A DNA stretch of 64,000 bases from Aspidiotus rigidus (GCA_035079385.1 JAVHKY010000052.1:3720001-3784000), one strand, 5' to 3'; shown: positions 23,228 to 35,847, counted from the first letter of the stretch. A program made the numbers and translations. Notes: a model not told the origin generated them from the letters alone.

Positions 23228-23563
23228 ATGGAAAGGAGTTTGGGGATTAAAAGAGCAGAAAGAGTGAGGAACAAAATGGTGAGAGAAAAAACAGAGAGTA
23301 AAGGTATACGTTACATAATAAAAAAGCAAAAATTAAGATATGCTGGGCACGCCGTTAGGAAATCTAATAACAGATGGGAAGAGATACTACTAGACTGGAC
23401 TCCATATGACCATAAAAGAGAGTGAGGCCGTCCAAGAAGAAGGTGGATCGACGAAATAAGATCATATGCAGGAGTTGGGTGGCAAAGAGATGCAAGGGAC
23501 AGAATCGGTTGGGAGAGGATAGGAGAGGCTTATGCCCGTAGATGGGTGAGCTTCAAAATGTAA
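23228..23563 (+). pseudogene. RTE-like LINE, C-terminal ORF2 remnant
   Basis: The frame reads RVRNKMVREKTES, then KLRYAGHAVRKSNNRWEEILLDWTPYDHKRE, a TGA stop at 23423-23425, and in the same frame GRPRRRWIDEIRSYAGVGW, RDARDRIGWERIGEAYARRWV and TAA at 23561. WAGHVAR-x-RW, GRPxxRWxDDI and the final W...A(D)RxxWxxxGEAYxxxW are the standard C-terminal end of RTE/BovB-type reverse transcriptases. Only the last ~110 codons remain, as expected for a 5'-truncated insertion. The single stop is consistent with a CpG transition in an Arg codon. Confidence 0.8.
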
Positions 23564-23728
23564 GTCATTTATAAGAAACTTTAATGGAAGTAGAAGCCGT
23601 TTATTATTATAATTGGAGCTTCCTTGTCCCTTCAACGCGGCTGAGTATGTCGGAATTATTTTCACAATTTTCAAAAAGCTCGTTTGTGTCAGTACTGCGC
23701 TGACACAACCCTTGTGGAACTACAGCCC

Positions 23729-23830
23729 GTGAGCGATTAGTCGGCAGTTGGCGCACAGGGTCCACATATACCATCAGCAACAACAACGCGGAAGAAAATG
23801 CATTCCAACAGCCGCCAACTAATCGCTCAC
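23729..23830. mobile_element. Small inverted-repeat element (possible MITE)
   Basis: GTGAGCGATTAGT at 23729-23741 is exactly mirrored by ACTAATCGCTCAC at 23818-23830. Imperfect pairing continues inward (GGCAGTTGGCG against CAGCCGCCAAC). No convincing target-site duplication is visible. Confidence 0.45.
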
Positions 23831-23863
23831 AGACAGTGGGCATAATAATATAACGCTGTAGTA

Positions 23864-25850
23864 AATGCTACCTTTACAAGTGATAAAATGCTGTCATATC
23901 GAGAATAAATTATTTTATTCAATTTACTTGTAAACATTGATATTTGTGCAGTAAATTTGCATTTTCTAACCTTTAGCGCCCACATACGAGTAAGGGTCGC
24001 CACCTATAAATTTGTGACCTTTTTCCCTGTCTCCTTCATTCCAGTTCCTACTCCACAAATCAAGAACATTGTTTGAATTATGCCTTTGTGGCGAAAGAAA
24101 GGCGCTACACTACTTAAACTTTTGTTCTGGCACCTGCTTATGTCAACGAAGCTGAGAGAGACTTAAATACTAATAAAACAAACATCTATTTATTGAACAA
24201 GAAACGGTCGTACATAATAGATATCCGCGTATCCCCAAAACTAAAGCAATATCCATTAGAAGATTCCAAATATTTTAACGATACATTAAGTAATTACAGT
24301 GCACCAACAAAACTTGCTTCTCTTGTGGACCGTAATATCGTCGTTGTCGTAGTCGTCACCGCCACCACCGTCACCGTCGTCACCACAAACATCGATAAGA
24401 TTTTCAATTTTCACAAAAGATGCCAAATCACATTACTCCCAAAGAACACCAACGAAGCGAAACCTTTTATAATTAATTTACCGTCCCATATTAAATGTTT
24501 TCCAATTAATATCACGGAAAATTATGAAAGGGTTATACCTTCCTTGCTGGATAGCTCAGGGGCCAACGCTCTTTCTCTTGCTCAAACGACAGGCAAACGA
24601 CGGGCGGAAAAGTACAAGAGGTATCTACAACAAAAGTCGTCACAACTTTTTGATATCAGTCAACGTCAACTTTATCCCCATGTATACGATTAAACTTGGC
24701 GTATACCTACAGATAATAATAGTTCGCATTACCAGTGTTTAAACAATGTTAACTATTTTGAGATGATCACCGTTCATATAGTGTATTATGTTGTAGTCGT
24801 TATCGTCATTGTCCTCGCCAGTTAACCTCGCGCACTCTTCGTCCGTCCACCTTTCAAAACTCGGGAACACATCATTCATTATACGAGTACTGCATTTCAC
24901 GTTATTATTGCCCGTCCAGAATAGGTAATAATATTCCATACCGTAAAACTAACGACACCGTGATCTTCTTTCTTTTCTTTCTTCTCTTTCCTCTCTTCTT
25001 GCTCTTTTTCCTTTTTTTTACCCTTTTTTCTCTTCTCGATTTTCTAACCAAGCGATAATAAACCAAATAATAGTAATCCATTTAATAATTCAACTGGAAG
25101 ACTATAAGAAACAAAGAGAGAGAGAGTGAGAGAGAAAAAGAAAGAGAAAAAAAGGAAAAGAAAAAAGTAAAGTAAAAGGGGTGAAAAAGTACAAGGAAAT
25201 TTAACTCAAATCGGATCGTATTTCTTGAACGATTTTACCGGAAAAAGATAAATTAACATTTTAATTATTCGTTTTTACAGCTGAATGCTCAATTTGCTCT
25301 TTCTTCGTCTTGCTTTCCTCCATTCTGCATTAGGCTTTCCCTACGCGTGGATTTCCGTGCACGTTTAGATACATTCTTTCGATCCAATTACCGCTAAATA
25401 TACGTAATTGTTCATAAATTAAAATCTGCAGTCTTCATTGTTAGAAACGAAAGAAAATATTCATCACACACGCGTAGGTAGTGAACCAATTTTATTCGTT
25501 CCTGCAATATTGAGTACAGCTTGCAAAAGAAACTGATGAAAGTTATTGGTTATACCATTATTATTTTGTAGGTACGGACCGATGGCTAAAACACTACATG
25601 TAGGTACCATACCAATAGCTGAAGTGTTGTTCGTAGGAACTGTGGTGAAAAATTTTATTTTTGGCACATTGAACTCAAAATTCTTGATCGTGATGAGAAG
25701 TCAAGCATAGGCCGAGTTATGTGTAAAAAGGTATCACAAAATTAGTCAGAACCATGTGTGCAATTATTACTAGTACATACTTTTTACTTCAAGTAAGTGA
25801 GGAAAAGATGATGGATTTCATTTGACAAAGAGAGAAAACACCTTAATCCT
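23864..25850. other. No supported gene
   Basis: A 166-codon open frame at 24193-24693 begins at TTG, contains a low-complexity Val/Thr stretch from GTC/ACC repeats, and shows no domain. I do not call it a gene. Pyrimidine- and purine-rich tracts occur at 24960-25030 and 25110-25190. Confidence 0.4.
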
Positions 25851-25857
25851 CTTTCTT

Positions 25858-26880
25858 CTTTCCTTCTTTATTTCGCAATGGCGCTAGGGCTAAAGAGTCC
25901 TGTGGCGCCTAGAAAAATTAATACAACACTATAATTAATACTTAATAGTACCATAAAAAAAAAAATACAAATAAAATAGAATAAATAAAATAAATATGAA
26001 AGTGAGAAGGAAAATAAATGAATAAATTAATTACCGTAATTAATCAATAATAATGATAATAATAAATTTAAAAAAAAAAACTTGATCATAGTAATATTAT
26101 TTAAAATAAATAGAATGAAAATAAAATAGATGAAACGCACTTACACACAGAGGCACTCTGAACACTCACGCAACGCAGTGCTCGCTCCCCTCTCACTCAG
26201 TCTCGACGACGGCTGTTATGTTCAGTTCTGTCGGTCACAGAATACTTCTGTTTTGAAGCAGATAGACACGTAGTCTGTTTTTGAATACAAAGGGGGTGAC
26301 AAATCCTCCCTCCTCTATTCTGATGTAAACCAGCGACGGCAGCGCATTCCAAAGTTCAACCGCGACAGATCGAAAAGACCCAGAGTGCGCAGATGTTTTG
26401 GCGGTGGGCAAAACGTAGTTATGGTTACCATGTCGTGTCCTATGAGAATGATTGTTACAGAGTCGTTCGAATTTACTTTGTAAATACCGGGCCCTAAGGT
26501 TTACAACGACTGATTTAAAGAATAACAAGAGCAACTGCCACTGCCGTCTCTAGTCTAGTCTGAGGAGTCTGGAGTCTTCCTATACCGATGCGACGGACTC
26601 ACGACGAGGTATACGATAAATGAACCTCATGCAACGATTCTAAATCCTTTGCAAACGATTTTTATTGACCCTGGGGATCGCGACGTGAAGTGGTCCACCG
26701 TAATCGAAAATAGGCAGCACTAGAGCGTCGATCAGCGCTCCATGTGGCCTAAGAAGTAGCAAAAAAGGCGTCACATCTGTAGAGTCTGTTGAGAACAGCA
26801 AACGATCCTCTGGAAACGTGACCTGCCCAAGGATCACTGGATAAGATCTGATCAAAAATGATACCCAGCTTGGTGCCGTT
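25858..26880 (-). pseudogene. LINE remnant: ORF2 C-terminus and 3' UTR
   Basis: Minus-strand frame 26855-26640 reads LIDALVLPIFDYGGPLHVAI...NRLQRI, the segment after the RT core in many LINEs (LVLPxFDYGDxV, KLQRIQN). After a break, 26534-26235 reads TRHGNHNYVLPTAKTSAHSGSFRSVAVELWNALP...FKNRLRVYLL, the usual C-terminal block (SFxxxAxxLWNxLP, FKxxL). An AT-rich 3' part follows, ending in GGCGCCACAGGACTCTTTAG and CCATTGCGAAATAAA, an insect LINE 3' terminus by memory of similar sequences. EN and RT catalytic motifs are absent: 5'-truncated and frameshifted. The clade (CR1/L2/R1-like) is unsure. Confidence 0.7.
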
Positions 26881-27193
26881 ATAGTATGCGCTCTGAAGGT
26901 TTGTTTCTATTGCTGTGCGTTAGTGTGCACTAGCGTGCGTATGTAACTGCTATAGCTTGCGTTCTGCCTGCGGCTGAAGAGGTAGTCCACCTCATTGACT
27001 TGAATAATATGATCTTGTATCCTTCCAACTCGCACATAAAGTTGGTATGATATGGAAGTTGAATGACTCGAATAAATCGATTTTACTTAGTTACCAAGAT
27101 AACGTATTTTGTTTGTTCGTCATAAATACTTTCTCTCGTTTGAAATATGTTGTTATAAGTCTTTTACGTGGAAGCAGTAAGTTCTGAAGCTAG

Positions 27194-28350
27194 TTGCTTA
27201 AAATTTTCGTTAGACAATTTACTGTTAGCGATTTAGATTGTCAAGACCCATACCACAAGTGCGGTAGTCAAATGGCACAGAAAAGAAGGAAAACACGGAA
27301 AGACGAATGGACGCTGATTTTCCGATGTACAAAGAGGAGATGCCGAACAACGCGGTCTGTCAGATCTGAGAATGAATTATTTTTCTACACCGACCTGAAC
27401 GGCAGAATGAATTCTAAGTGAACTCATGTATCTATGTAAGAATATTGGCTGATCGTTTACCTGTGCTCTAAGTCTTTCCGGCATTCCGTTTTCCCGATAT
27501 CTTAACGCACGTACAAAACGTGAAGTCAATTGACAACTATGTACTACAGTACTATTTTCCATCTTATAAAACATCAACTACCAAACCTGTCTGCGAGTAT
27601 CGATGCAACGCTACCAACACGAAAATTCGTGAGAACGGTAAAGCGTTCTTACCTCTATTCATAGCTGAAATGCCTACAACTACTGTCTGCAAGTCAACTG
27701 CGAGGTCAACTAATGCAGCTAGCGATTGGTTCAATTTCTTCCGAAAAGTGTACAGTAGTGTGATATCAAAGAGGACGCAAATGGTAAGGATACATGAGAA
27801 TCCAATACAAATTGGTGAAGCTCGATTCGCAGGTAGACGAAAGTAAAACCGCGGCCGGTTGTTGATCGGAGACCCGCAGCCACTCAGTGAGGATGAAAGC
27901 GCGGAGGTGAACAATACGAGTAGGAATCATGGCGCACGGATTGACAGGCCGTGGGTCTTCGATCTTTGTGTTGGAAATGATTGCCGGTACTTTTATGTCC
28001 CGCATCGTGATAAGCCAACACTGCTCCCCATCATCAAACATGAATGTCGAATTGGCCCCATTATTCATTCAAATGAGTGGCCTGCTTACCGTTGTGTACG
28101 TGCCGAAAGTTTTGTCCACAGAACCGTAAATCACCAAGAACATTAAGTAGATCCCATGACTGGAGCTCACACCCAAGCTGTCGAGCGTTCGACGCTGGAT
28201 GCCAAAATTAAGATATTGAAAAAGATGAGAGGTGTTCCAATGTCAACTTTCCAGTCTCATCTAGATGACTATTGCCTGCGAATGTATAGACGCCATTCAC
28301 TTGACTTATTTCTCGCCTTTTTGGAAGACCTACGAGTGACTTACACGTAA
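27194..28350 (+). pseudogene. Merlin (IS1016/ISXO2-like) transposase fossil
   Basis: The first part, 27194-27420, carries a zinc-ribbon pattern (CQDPYHKCGSQM ... FRCTKRRCR, then SVR). The second, about 27600-28350, reads SDWFNFFRKVYSSVI, IQIGEARFAGRRK-stop-NRGR, WVFDLCVGNDCRYFYVP, IIHSNEWPAYR, HRTVNH, DPMTGAHTQAVER, as in DDE transposases of the Merlin superfamily. Two catalytic Asp positions are changed: IDE to IGE, and SDEW to SNEW. A stop replaces the Tyr expected after GRRK. Between the two parts, 27432-27612 matches the MITE family at 18.9 kb, an insertion. In the family this enzyme cuts and pastes elements with 8-9 bp duplications; this copy is inactive. I did not find its TIRs. Confidence 0.8.
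27432..27612 (+). mobile_element. MITE fragment nested in the Merlin remnant
   Basis: It begins ATGTAAGAAT like the element at 18.89 kb and shares CGATATCT, ACAAAACGTGAA, CTTATAA and CTGTCTGCGAGT in the same order. The right terminus is lost or has decayed at about 27612. Confidence 0.6.
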
Positions 28351-28359
28351 CTCGCCATT

Positions 28360-30840
28360 GGACAATGATTATGATAAAGATATTTCATATCTTCTACTTC
28401 AGAACAAGACTTTCGCTAGTGACAGTCGATTTTGTTTTGGAAGACAATGTAAGCTGGCCTCCTCGTGGTGTCTTCTGGGTAATGCTAACATGCTTACACA
28501 CCTTTGTTCACAGACAGAGCGCATACTGCAATAGTTTCACACTGTCTTGCAAAATGTTTTCCTGAGATTAAGTCCCGTTGATCATTCATCATTACCACTT
28601 ACTGCATTGTGCTCTGACGTGTGCACATGCGCATGTGTTTACCTTAATTAATAATTAACTTTCTTTTTATTATTCAGCTCCTTGTTGCAGTTATCTCTGT
28701 TGATAATTCGTTAATTTGAAAGTTATTCTTAATACAGTTATTTCTGATGTTTTGTAATTTCTCATCATTGGAGTTTCGCGTGAATAATTTGTATGGGTAA
28801 TTTGTAGTTCACCATTCGGTACAAAGGGTATGGTGGAGTCGTATTTACAAATATTGATTCTGATAACGCGCATCTGAAAAAAAGGATTTAGTATAAAATT
28901 TATTCGCCCTCGGAGACATTAAACGCGTGTTTTATTTATAATTTTATGCATAAACAGGAATTTCAAAACCGCTCTTGGAATGACTCGAGACTTTTCAAAG
29001 TTTTCTTCTTCAAATTTTTTCCAGTTTTTTTTCTCGGGGTTGTTGAAGAATATTTATATCTGTGAAGTAGGTACCTACCTAAGTTCTGTATACGTAATTT
29101 TCCAATATTTTTTATATTCGAAAAAGGATTTTACCTTATTCGTCGAGACCCGTTCGCGTTGCTGTAATTAAATTATATTTAATGTCGCAGTCAGGTTCAT
29201 CCTCGATCGAAGAATAGAAAGCTGCCTGTATATCTTCCATGGTCGTTAAAAATGAAATGATTCCGCGGATGAAGGAGAGGAAAAAATAGAAGCGGAAGAA
29301 TTAGTAAGGGAAAAAAAAGAGTAGAGTAAACTGGAAAGTCGTTAAACAAATTTTATGAATCAAGTTATATTCGAGAGCGCGAAATATTAAGTATTTGAAT
29401 GAAGCGAGCGGTTTCTAAGACTTAAAAACAGCGTATTTTGTATGCTGATTTAATCCTTTTTCTATGTCTTGTTTCACACAAATTAATTAAAGAACGATAC
29501 ACAAAAGAGGAAAGGGCTGTAGGTAGGTATAATATTGAATGTAAAACAATGACAAAGACGAAAGGAGTGGGAACGAAAGATTGAAGGAGGAAAATATACT
29601 CTCTCCGCCACTCTAGGCTTTTATAATGAAAGTGAAATAAGGAAAAACAAAGAAGGTTAATACCGCCGTCCTGTTGAGTAAGCATGGTACTCGTCGTAGT
29701 CTAATAATTCAAGCAAGAGAAATGCAGCTCACCTTATTATTTTCTGAAGACTAAGCGTTGTTCTAATGCGACAGTAGTAAAGTGTATTTAGAACATATTT
29801 GTATTTTAATATCCCCGGGGAATACAGATTTTCTGTAGCGCGAGAACAAACGAATAGAATATAGAACCATCTTTGTACGCTTTACTAATGCTACGTGAAA
29901 GGGTTAAGGCTATTGCGATCTGTAAAGTCAAAACCACATTCTTGTGACCGAAATTATTCGTCTCGTCTAATCATTTTCGGTTGTTGCCTACAGTAATTGG
30001 GAGAACGTCTTCGCTCATTCAGTCCGAGGAAATTATTTGTCGTACGAGTATACGCTTTCAGCCCCAATTTTACACTACTCTCTTCTCAAGAAAACCGCAG
30101 GGCTTATTCGTATTCCGAAGAACGACGATTTTATACAACTCTTTCGAGAGTATACCTCTACACGTTATTGTTCATGAAAGCTCAACTTGATATCACAGTA
30201 CATTGTGGAGGAATGGGCACGACATAAAAATTGTGTCTCTCAAAATGTGATAGTTAATGCAGAATTCCACTAGGGCTGCAACGATCTTAAGATGGTTCAG
30301 CGTATTTTTACACACCCCGGTAGTAGCACTATATTACTGTTGATACTCTAGTATTGCTGAATTTTTTAAAATTTTAAAAAACTAGCCGCTTGCGATGCAT
30401 CTTGGCGGCTAGGCCTGCGGCTCTCGCCGGGTCGCGCTCTGCACTCGCTGTAGGACGCAACGCCGAAAAACTCGCGCTTCGCACACGATGAAACTGCTAA
30501 AAGAGAAAAATACCTCAGTAACGAACTTGTGCTTTGCCCTTGCCTTCAGGCAGTTGGGAGCAAAGTTTGAATTTTAAGAGCTCGAAATATTTAAACTTTC
30601 AATATTCATATATTTTTGGGTGGCATTTTTCGGCCCAGCTAAATAGGTATTCATCATAGCAGATTTGCCTCGAACGCAGCAAAAAAAAGGATCAGCATCA
30701 AAAAAATAAAATATTCAGTATAAAATAAATATGAACATTAAATTAGTGTAGTTCACAGCATAATACACGATGCACAGCAAAAAAATTAATTGACATTATT
30801 TTGAATTAAAAAAAAATTTAAAAAAAGTAAAATGATATTA
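28360..30840. other. Gene-free stretch
   Basis: No domain-bearing frame seen. A GC-rich patch at about 30385-30490 stands out from its AT-rich surroundings but contains no recognisable gene. Confidence 0.4.
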
Positions 30841-30855
30841 TTGAACAATAAGAGC

Positions 30856-31310
30856 TCATTTCGCCTTCTGGGGCCTGCCTCTCTTCCTCTTTTGGCCTAG
30901 GGGCACTGATTTAGCTGCTGCCGGTGCTTCAGTGAGACGAAGGCGAATATGCATTCCTAGAACATGTTTACAATTATATCTTTTTTGGAAGCAAGGGCAT
31001 GAACAGTGGGACTGCTGCATATTGTCCGTATCAACGGAGATCATCCATGTCCCCAATCTATGTTCTTTGAAATCATCGAATGTTTTCCACTTTCCAGCTT
31101 CTTTTTGAAATTTGTGAAGGGTTCGAGTCGTTATAGGCTTACTTGACTTTGACGATGCGACGAAGTAAGTTCCCGTATCATTTTGCAACACAACCTTATT
31201 TTGAGATGCCCATTGATATGCAGTAGTCCAGTCTGATAATGACACCACTGGGACCTCAGCGAAATATACACGGTATGTGGCACTATGTAGTGTGGCGACG
31301 TAGGTATATA
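30856..31310 (-). pseudogene. SWIM zinc-finger fragment, probably from a MULE transposase
   Basis: The minus-strand frame is open from about 31310 to the stop at 30856. The visible core is CSCPCFQKRYNCKHVLGMHIR, a SWIM zinc finger (CxC, 8 residues, CxH). Upstream, residues such as GTYFVASSKSS and GTWMISVD look like the segment usually preceding SWIM. The C-terminus is basic, with QKRKRGRPQKAK including an AT-hook-like RGRP. SWIM domains sit C-terminal to the DDE domain in Mutator-like transposases. No DDE part is found upstream, and the frame lacks a plausible ATG at its start. A 3' exon of a domesticated or host SWIM protein cannot be excluded, so pseudogene is the cautious call. Confidence 0.6.
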
Positions 31311-31319
31311 CCTAATGCA

Positions 31320-32130
31320 GAATTTACTACGCGGAATAATGAAATAATTTTTATGTTTGCTGTTCAATTTCACTTTTTTTACTGTGAATATGGTTGTTGT
31401 GAATAAGTACAAAATTGCTACTCATTTTGCATATATTGAGGGTCACTTCGTTGCTGTGCTGAATACCTACTTTGCTGTGCTGTAAATATTTCCCCTATAT
31501 TTTTCCCAGTTCCCGCAATGCACACTCTACCTACACACATATGCTCAAGACTCAACTAACAAACAGCATGCTGGAATATGTAATTTTGTTGTCTTGCTCT
31601 GTCAAGAGCAAGATTTAGGTTTCTAACCAATAACAGTTTTCTTTTTCAGAATTTCCTTCATCTCATTACAGCCATATCTTACCACTTTTTCTGATAGTAA
31701 AATTTTCCTAGTAAGAATCTACTGGTATTGGGTGATCTTATCGATAAATAAGTTAAGAGCAGTGAACAGCAACGTTCTATATTCATAATTCAAACGTACT
31801 ACAATTCTATTCATGCCATCAATTCAAAAAACACGTCAAACTACTTACTATTTTTAAGCTTTTTCTCCTGTTAATGAGTGAGTAATGGTCCACTTGCGCT
31901 TGTTATGTTGTAAGTCATCTCATCTGGTCAAATTCGTTCACAAAAGAAAACAGAAAACCAGAGCGTTTATTTTGTATGGTCATTCCCATGGAATTTTGAG
32001 TTCAACTTTTTGCTAATCCTACTTTTATCTAAATTTAAGGAAAGATATATGTGAGTAAGGATCTAAAACAAGAAAAGGATGCAAGAATGTGAACAATGAT
32101 GGGCCTACGTTTTGGACAGAGACAAATCAA
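31320..32130. other. No feature seen
   Basis: AT-rich sequence with no coding signal or clear repeat. Confidence 0.35.
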
Positions 32131-32136
32131 CAATCA

Positions 32137-32790
32137 AGTATTTGGAACCTTCCTCGAAGTCTAAACTTCATATGATTTGACTTGAACGCAGGAAATTTGT
32201 TGTAACTTTTTCTTAGACTAAGGTATTCCTATTGTAACCACGATCATTTCTTCAAATTTCTCCGAAAATTTTTTTGTAGGAAGAATCAAATGTTTAGAAC
32301 TTTTGGCCCTTGAAGCTTTAAAATCTGTATAACTCAAACGCGGGTTTATTTTGAGGGAAATTTTACGTATAATCTTTAAGAACTGAGGTATTTTCATTGA
32401 TTTCAATCATTTTCCAGACGGTCTAAAACAGTGGTCTTGAACATAAAAAGTCAAATTTATTGGAACCACCCTGTGAAGCCTCAAAAAATGACCTGAATTA
32501 TTATCTTCGAACGAGGGGTATTTTGAAGGAAATTTTTGGTAGATTCTTCTTAAACTCAGGTATCTTCATCATATCTGTGATCATTTCCCTGGATTTCTGA
32601 GAAATCGTTTTGACAGGAGAAATGGAACTTTTGAAACTCCCTCACTAACTTCAAAATTCATTTGAATGACTGAAACGCGTGTCCATCCCATAGGAAATTT
32701 CACTTGGTATCTTTTCAAACTGATGTACTTTTACTATAATGTCTACCACAATTTACAAAAAAAAAGTAATTTGATAAAAGAAGCTCCCAT
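32137..32790 (+). repeat. Old satellite-like tandem repeat, four units of ~155-170 bp
   Basis: Four successive stretches (about 32137-32290, 32290-32455, 32456-32627, 32628-32790) share ordered landmarks: GAA(C/CT)TT/CC...GAAG, ...TTGAACGCAGG or CAAACGCGGG or CGAACGAGGGG or GAAACGCGTG, GGAAATTT, an A/T-rich run, (A)ACTnAGGTATnTTCAT, GATCATTTCC or its decayed forms, and GAAAAT/GAAAT. Similarity is low but consistent in order and spacing, so it is a decayed tandem array of near-nucleosomal period. Confidence 0.65.
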
Positions 32791-33100
32791 ATAGCGTTAG
32801 GGGTCGCCGGGACGCACTTCCTGATTGAATTCCAGTTTGTACTAGATCTTCACACGGTAACAAATTTTTACATTTCTATCCTAAAATTCAAGGTCGTCGG
32901 CTTGTCATTCTCACTGCACTGCACTGTCAATATGAATACAAAAAAATTACAAAATAAAAATAAGTAACGTTCTTCCAATCACCTTGTGGAGATATTGTAT
33001 CTTTTAGACCGTGCTGTTTATATATTGTGTATGCCCTACCTATGGTATATAGACTCTACAAAGGCAGATGTCTCTCTATCATTTAAGAGAGAGAAATTTG

Positions 33101-33458
33101 CTTTATGGGAGGGTAATTTGAAGAAGAATTACGGGCGCCGGGCAGCGGAGGCAAAACGTATGGCAAAAATTTCAACTTCCGAGCTATATATGAAAGAAGG
33201 GGACTTCGAAAAATTTCGAGCTTCATATGACAGGGGTGGCCGAGCTCTACCAAATAGAAAGAGGATTTGGAGAAGCTTTGGACGTCAAAGTGGATTAGAC
33301 CTACTCAGGAAACCACTAAAAAAAAATGCGGCTAGAACTTGAAGAAAAACCATCAAGGTGGTGAGGAGCAAATCAAGCTGTATAGGAATGACAATGCACA
33401 CTAGTGACTCCCATAAAACAGTTTCCCTGTTTGCCTCAATTAACGAAGTTAATGATTC
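33101..33458 (-). repeat. Modular twin-hairpin dispersed repeat, copy 3
   Basis: On the minus strand it starts with the stem ATTAAC-TTC-GTTAAT (within 33432-33458) and AACAGGGAAACTGTTTTATGGG, continues with CTCCTCACCACCTTGA, TTTTTTTTAGTGGTTTCC and TCTAATCCACTT as in copy 1, then a 45-bp-type core (GAGCTATATATGAAAG, 33180-33225) and the GC module (ACGGGCGCCGGGCAGCGG, 33131-33148). An open frame across it on the plus strand (32986-33342) is incidental. Confidence 0.75.
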
Positions 33459-33509
33459 AATGTTTTTTGTTTTTTTTTTTGCATTACAAGTTGGTTGAAG
33501 CATGATAGA

Positions 33510-35840
33510 AGAAATACATTTCTCTCAGTTCAGATTGCGGGCGTCTATCTTTTCTGCTTGTGAGTATTTCGAACACCAAGTAATTCATTTCATCATTCTG
33601 AAATCAAGATAGTAGATCGAGAGGAGAAACTTTCGATAGACCAAAGAAAATACTAGTATAATTTGTACACAAAATTGTGGAATATGCAGCTTATTTTTAA
33701 TTTTTCACGGGACTATTAATTCAAAAAAGTGATGAAAGGGAACGAAAAATTCTTATACTCCATTTAGAGGACACTCCATAAGCAACAAATTGCACCAACC
33801 CGTCAACCTCTGCTAGTCCCAGCTAATAAGTAATACTCTAATAATAGTTGGTATTACCTCACTAATTCAATATCATGCATAATCAGGTATTGTAGGACCT
33901 TTTTATATGAAGGAAACCATCTATAATTTGATCTAATAAATCTTAAAAATATATTCAAAATTAAGGAAATAAAATACAAAACGTCCCAATAGATGTATAG
34001 AACAGGAGTAAATCATGTGCGTTGTTCATAGGACAGTATTTCTGCCCAATAGCTTATATTGTCATCATCATTACTTCTCATCATTTGAAAACCGGGTCTG
34101 CAATCATCCCAGCAACAAGCAGCGTTGATTGAATCTGGTCTAATTAAAAACATTCTACATGGGTAGAATTTTTATTGCAACCTTACTACTCGTATACCCT
34201 ATTTTGGGCACGCTAGAAAAAAGAATTGTCCCACTATGTACCATTCGCTCATAAATAAATGTACGAACTTATGAATAACTGCTCGATGTATTTGTGAATC
34301 ATTATTGAATTCCAAACTGTCATTAACGTCGGGACGTCCGGGTCTTGATTCAATTACTGTATTTCTTAATTAAGTACAACGATTTGTTACGTTTGGAGGC
34401 TTATAAAATATCCCCATTCTGGAGAAGTGTACGCAACAGTCATAATAAAAATAATGTATTCGAGAAGATTTTAAATAACAATTTTGGTATGCGTTTTCGC
34501 TCGCTTTTCCTTCTCTGATTGTGACTCCTTCTATTGTTTCTAATCAATCTCTTTTTTTTTCCTTTGTTCTATTTTCTTTTGTGTATAGATAAGCGAAATC
34601 GCCAGAAGTCTCGGAAATTCTTGTCGACGACGTAAATGACGAAGTACAAAGACTAAGAGAGATGGAAATCGTTAAAAATAGCAGCCAGAGGTGAGAAGAG
34701 AAAATTGTCTTTACTGACTGTGTAAATCTGGTCTGATTTTGACAGCATTTTATAATTTCACGGTGACAACTATCTCGAGCGGAGAAAAAATCGAAAAAAT
34801 CAAATCCTTTTTAAGAGAAAGTTTATTATTTACGGGGGAAAAAAAGAAGGAAAAAAATGTACGTGGGATATAAATGTTAAGCGAAAGAATACTCGCACAT
34901 TAAATGTTGCTGTGTACTGTTACTATTTTTGCTTTCAGAAACAGAGATGGTCTCTCGAAAAAGACATTTCTCTTTCTTTTCTCTTCCCCTCCCCCCTTAC
35001 TTCCTAATAAGATGATGCGAGGGCGAAATGGATGAAAGGAAAAAATGAATTTGTTCTGGAGATGACGAAAAGAAAAGCTAAAATAAAAAGGCAAATATTT
35101 ATAGACGTCACTCGCGAATGTAAATTAAATATTAAAAAGCTTATTTTCGATTTTACGAAGCGAACACGTTTCTAAATATTTGAGCAATCTATCGTTAAGA
35201 TTTCTTATTTTTTCTCGCTTCCACTTCTTCAGCTATACTGAAAATACATTCGAGTATTTCCGAACTGCACAATAAGAGTAAGTAATTATATACGAGAGAT
35301 ACGTCTGTGTCGAATAAATTCGACCTTATTTATCCTGCTTAAAAGATTTTGAACGAGAGAGGATAACAAACGAGATTCGGTTACACGCGAGGAACAAAGG
35401 AAATGCTGAAATTGGTATTTTATTTATTCTTCGTACCTCTACGGTGCTGTACGGATATAAGCCGCTCTATGGGCGAGTAATAGCGTTTGAAAACAGTAAA
35501 ATGTATTTGAATCGTTGGATGGTGTGAGATGATGAAAGAGCTGGGATCTAAGAATTGAATAGTATTTGTATGATTGCAGTCAGTACGTCTAATTTCAGTT
35601 TTGTGAAGTACAACTTGAAAACGAAAAAAATGTATTATTCGATGTTCGCTTGCCATTACGTATGAACAAAGAATGTAATAGGTACTACTATTTAAAACTT
35701 TAGCTACCGTATATGAGTATAACCTTTATACTTTTCTGGAATATTCAACTGGAGTACTAATCAGATTTGCGAAATTTATCTCTCATTTTACTCCGACGGT
35801 ACGCGACAAAAATTTACCAATAATGTCTAATATGGAACAT
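33510..35840. other. No supported gene; one weak exon-like segment
   Basis: Near 34550-34690 a pyrimidine tract ending in AG precedes ~100 bp ending in AG|GTGAGA, an arrangement like splice sites. All three frames of the enclosed segment meet stops, so it is not a coding exon by itself. The remainder has no recognisable element. Confidence 0.3.
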
Positions 35841-35847
35841 AATTATA

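Noticed and set aside
24193..24693. 166-codon open frame
   Set aside because: It starts at TTG, holds a low-complexity Val/Thr run, shows no domain and has no neighbouring gene signal.
34550..34690. Exon-like segment with pyrimidine tract, AG and GT signals
   Set aside because: All frames of the segment contain stops and no partner exons were found. Splice-like signals alone are common in AT-rich DNA.
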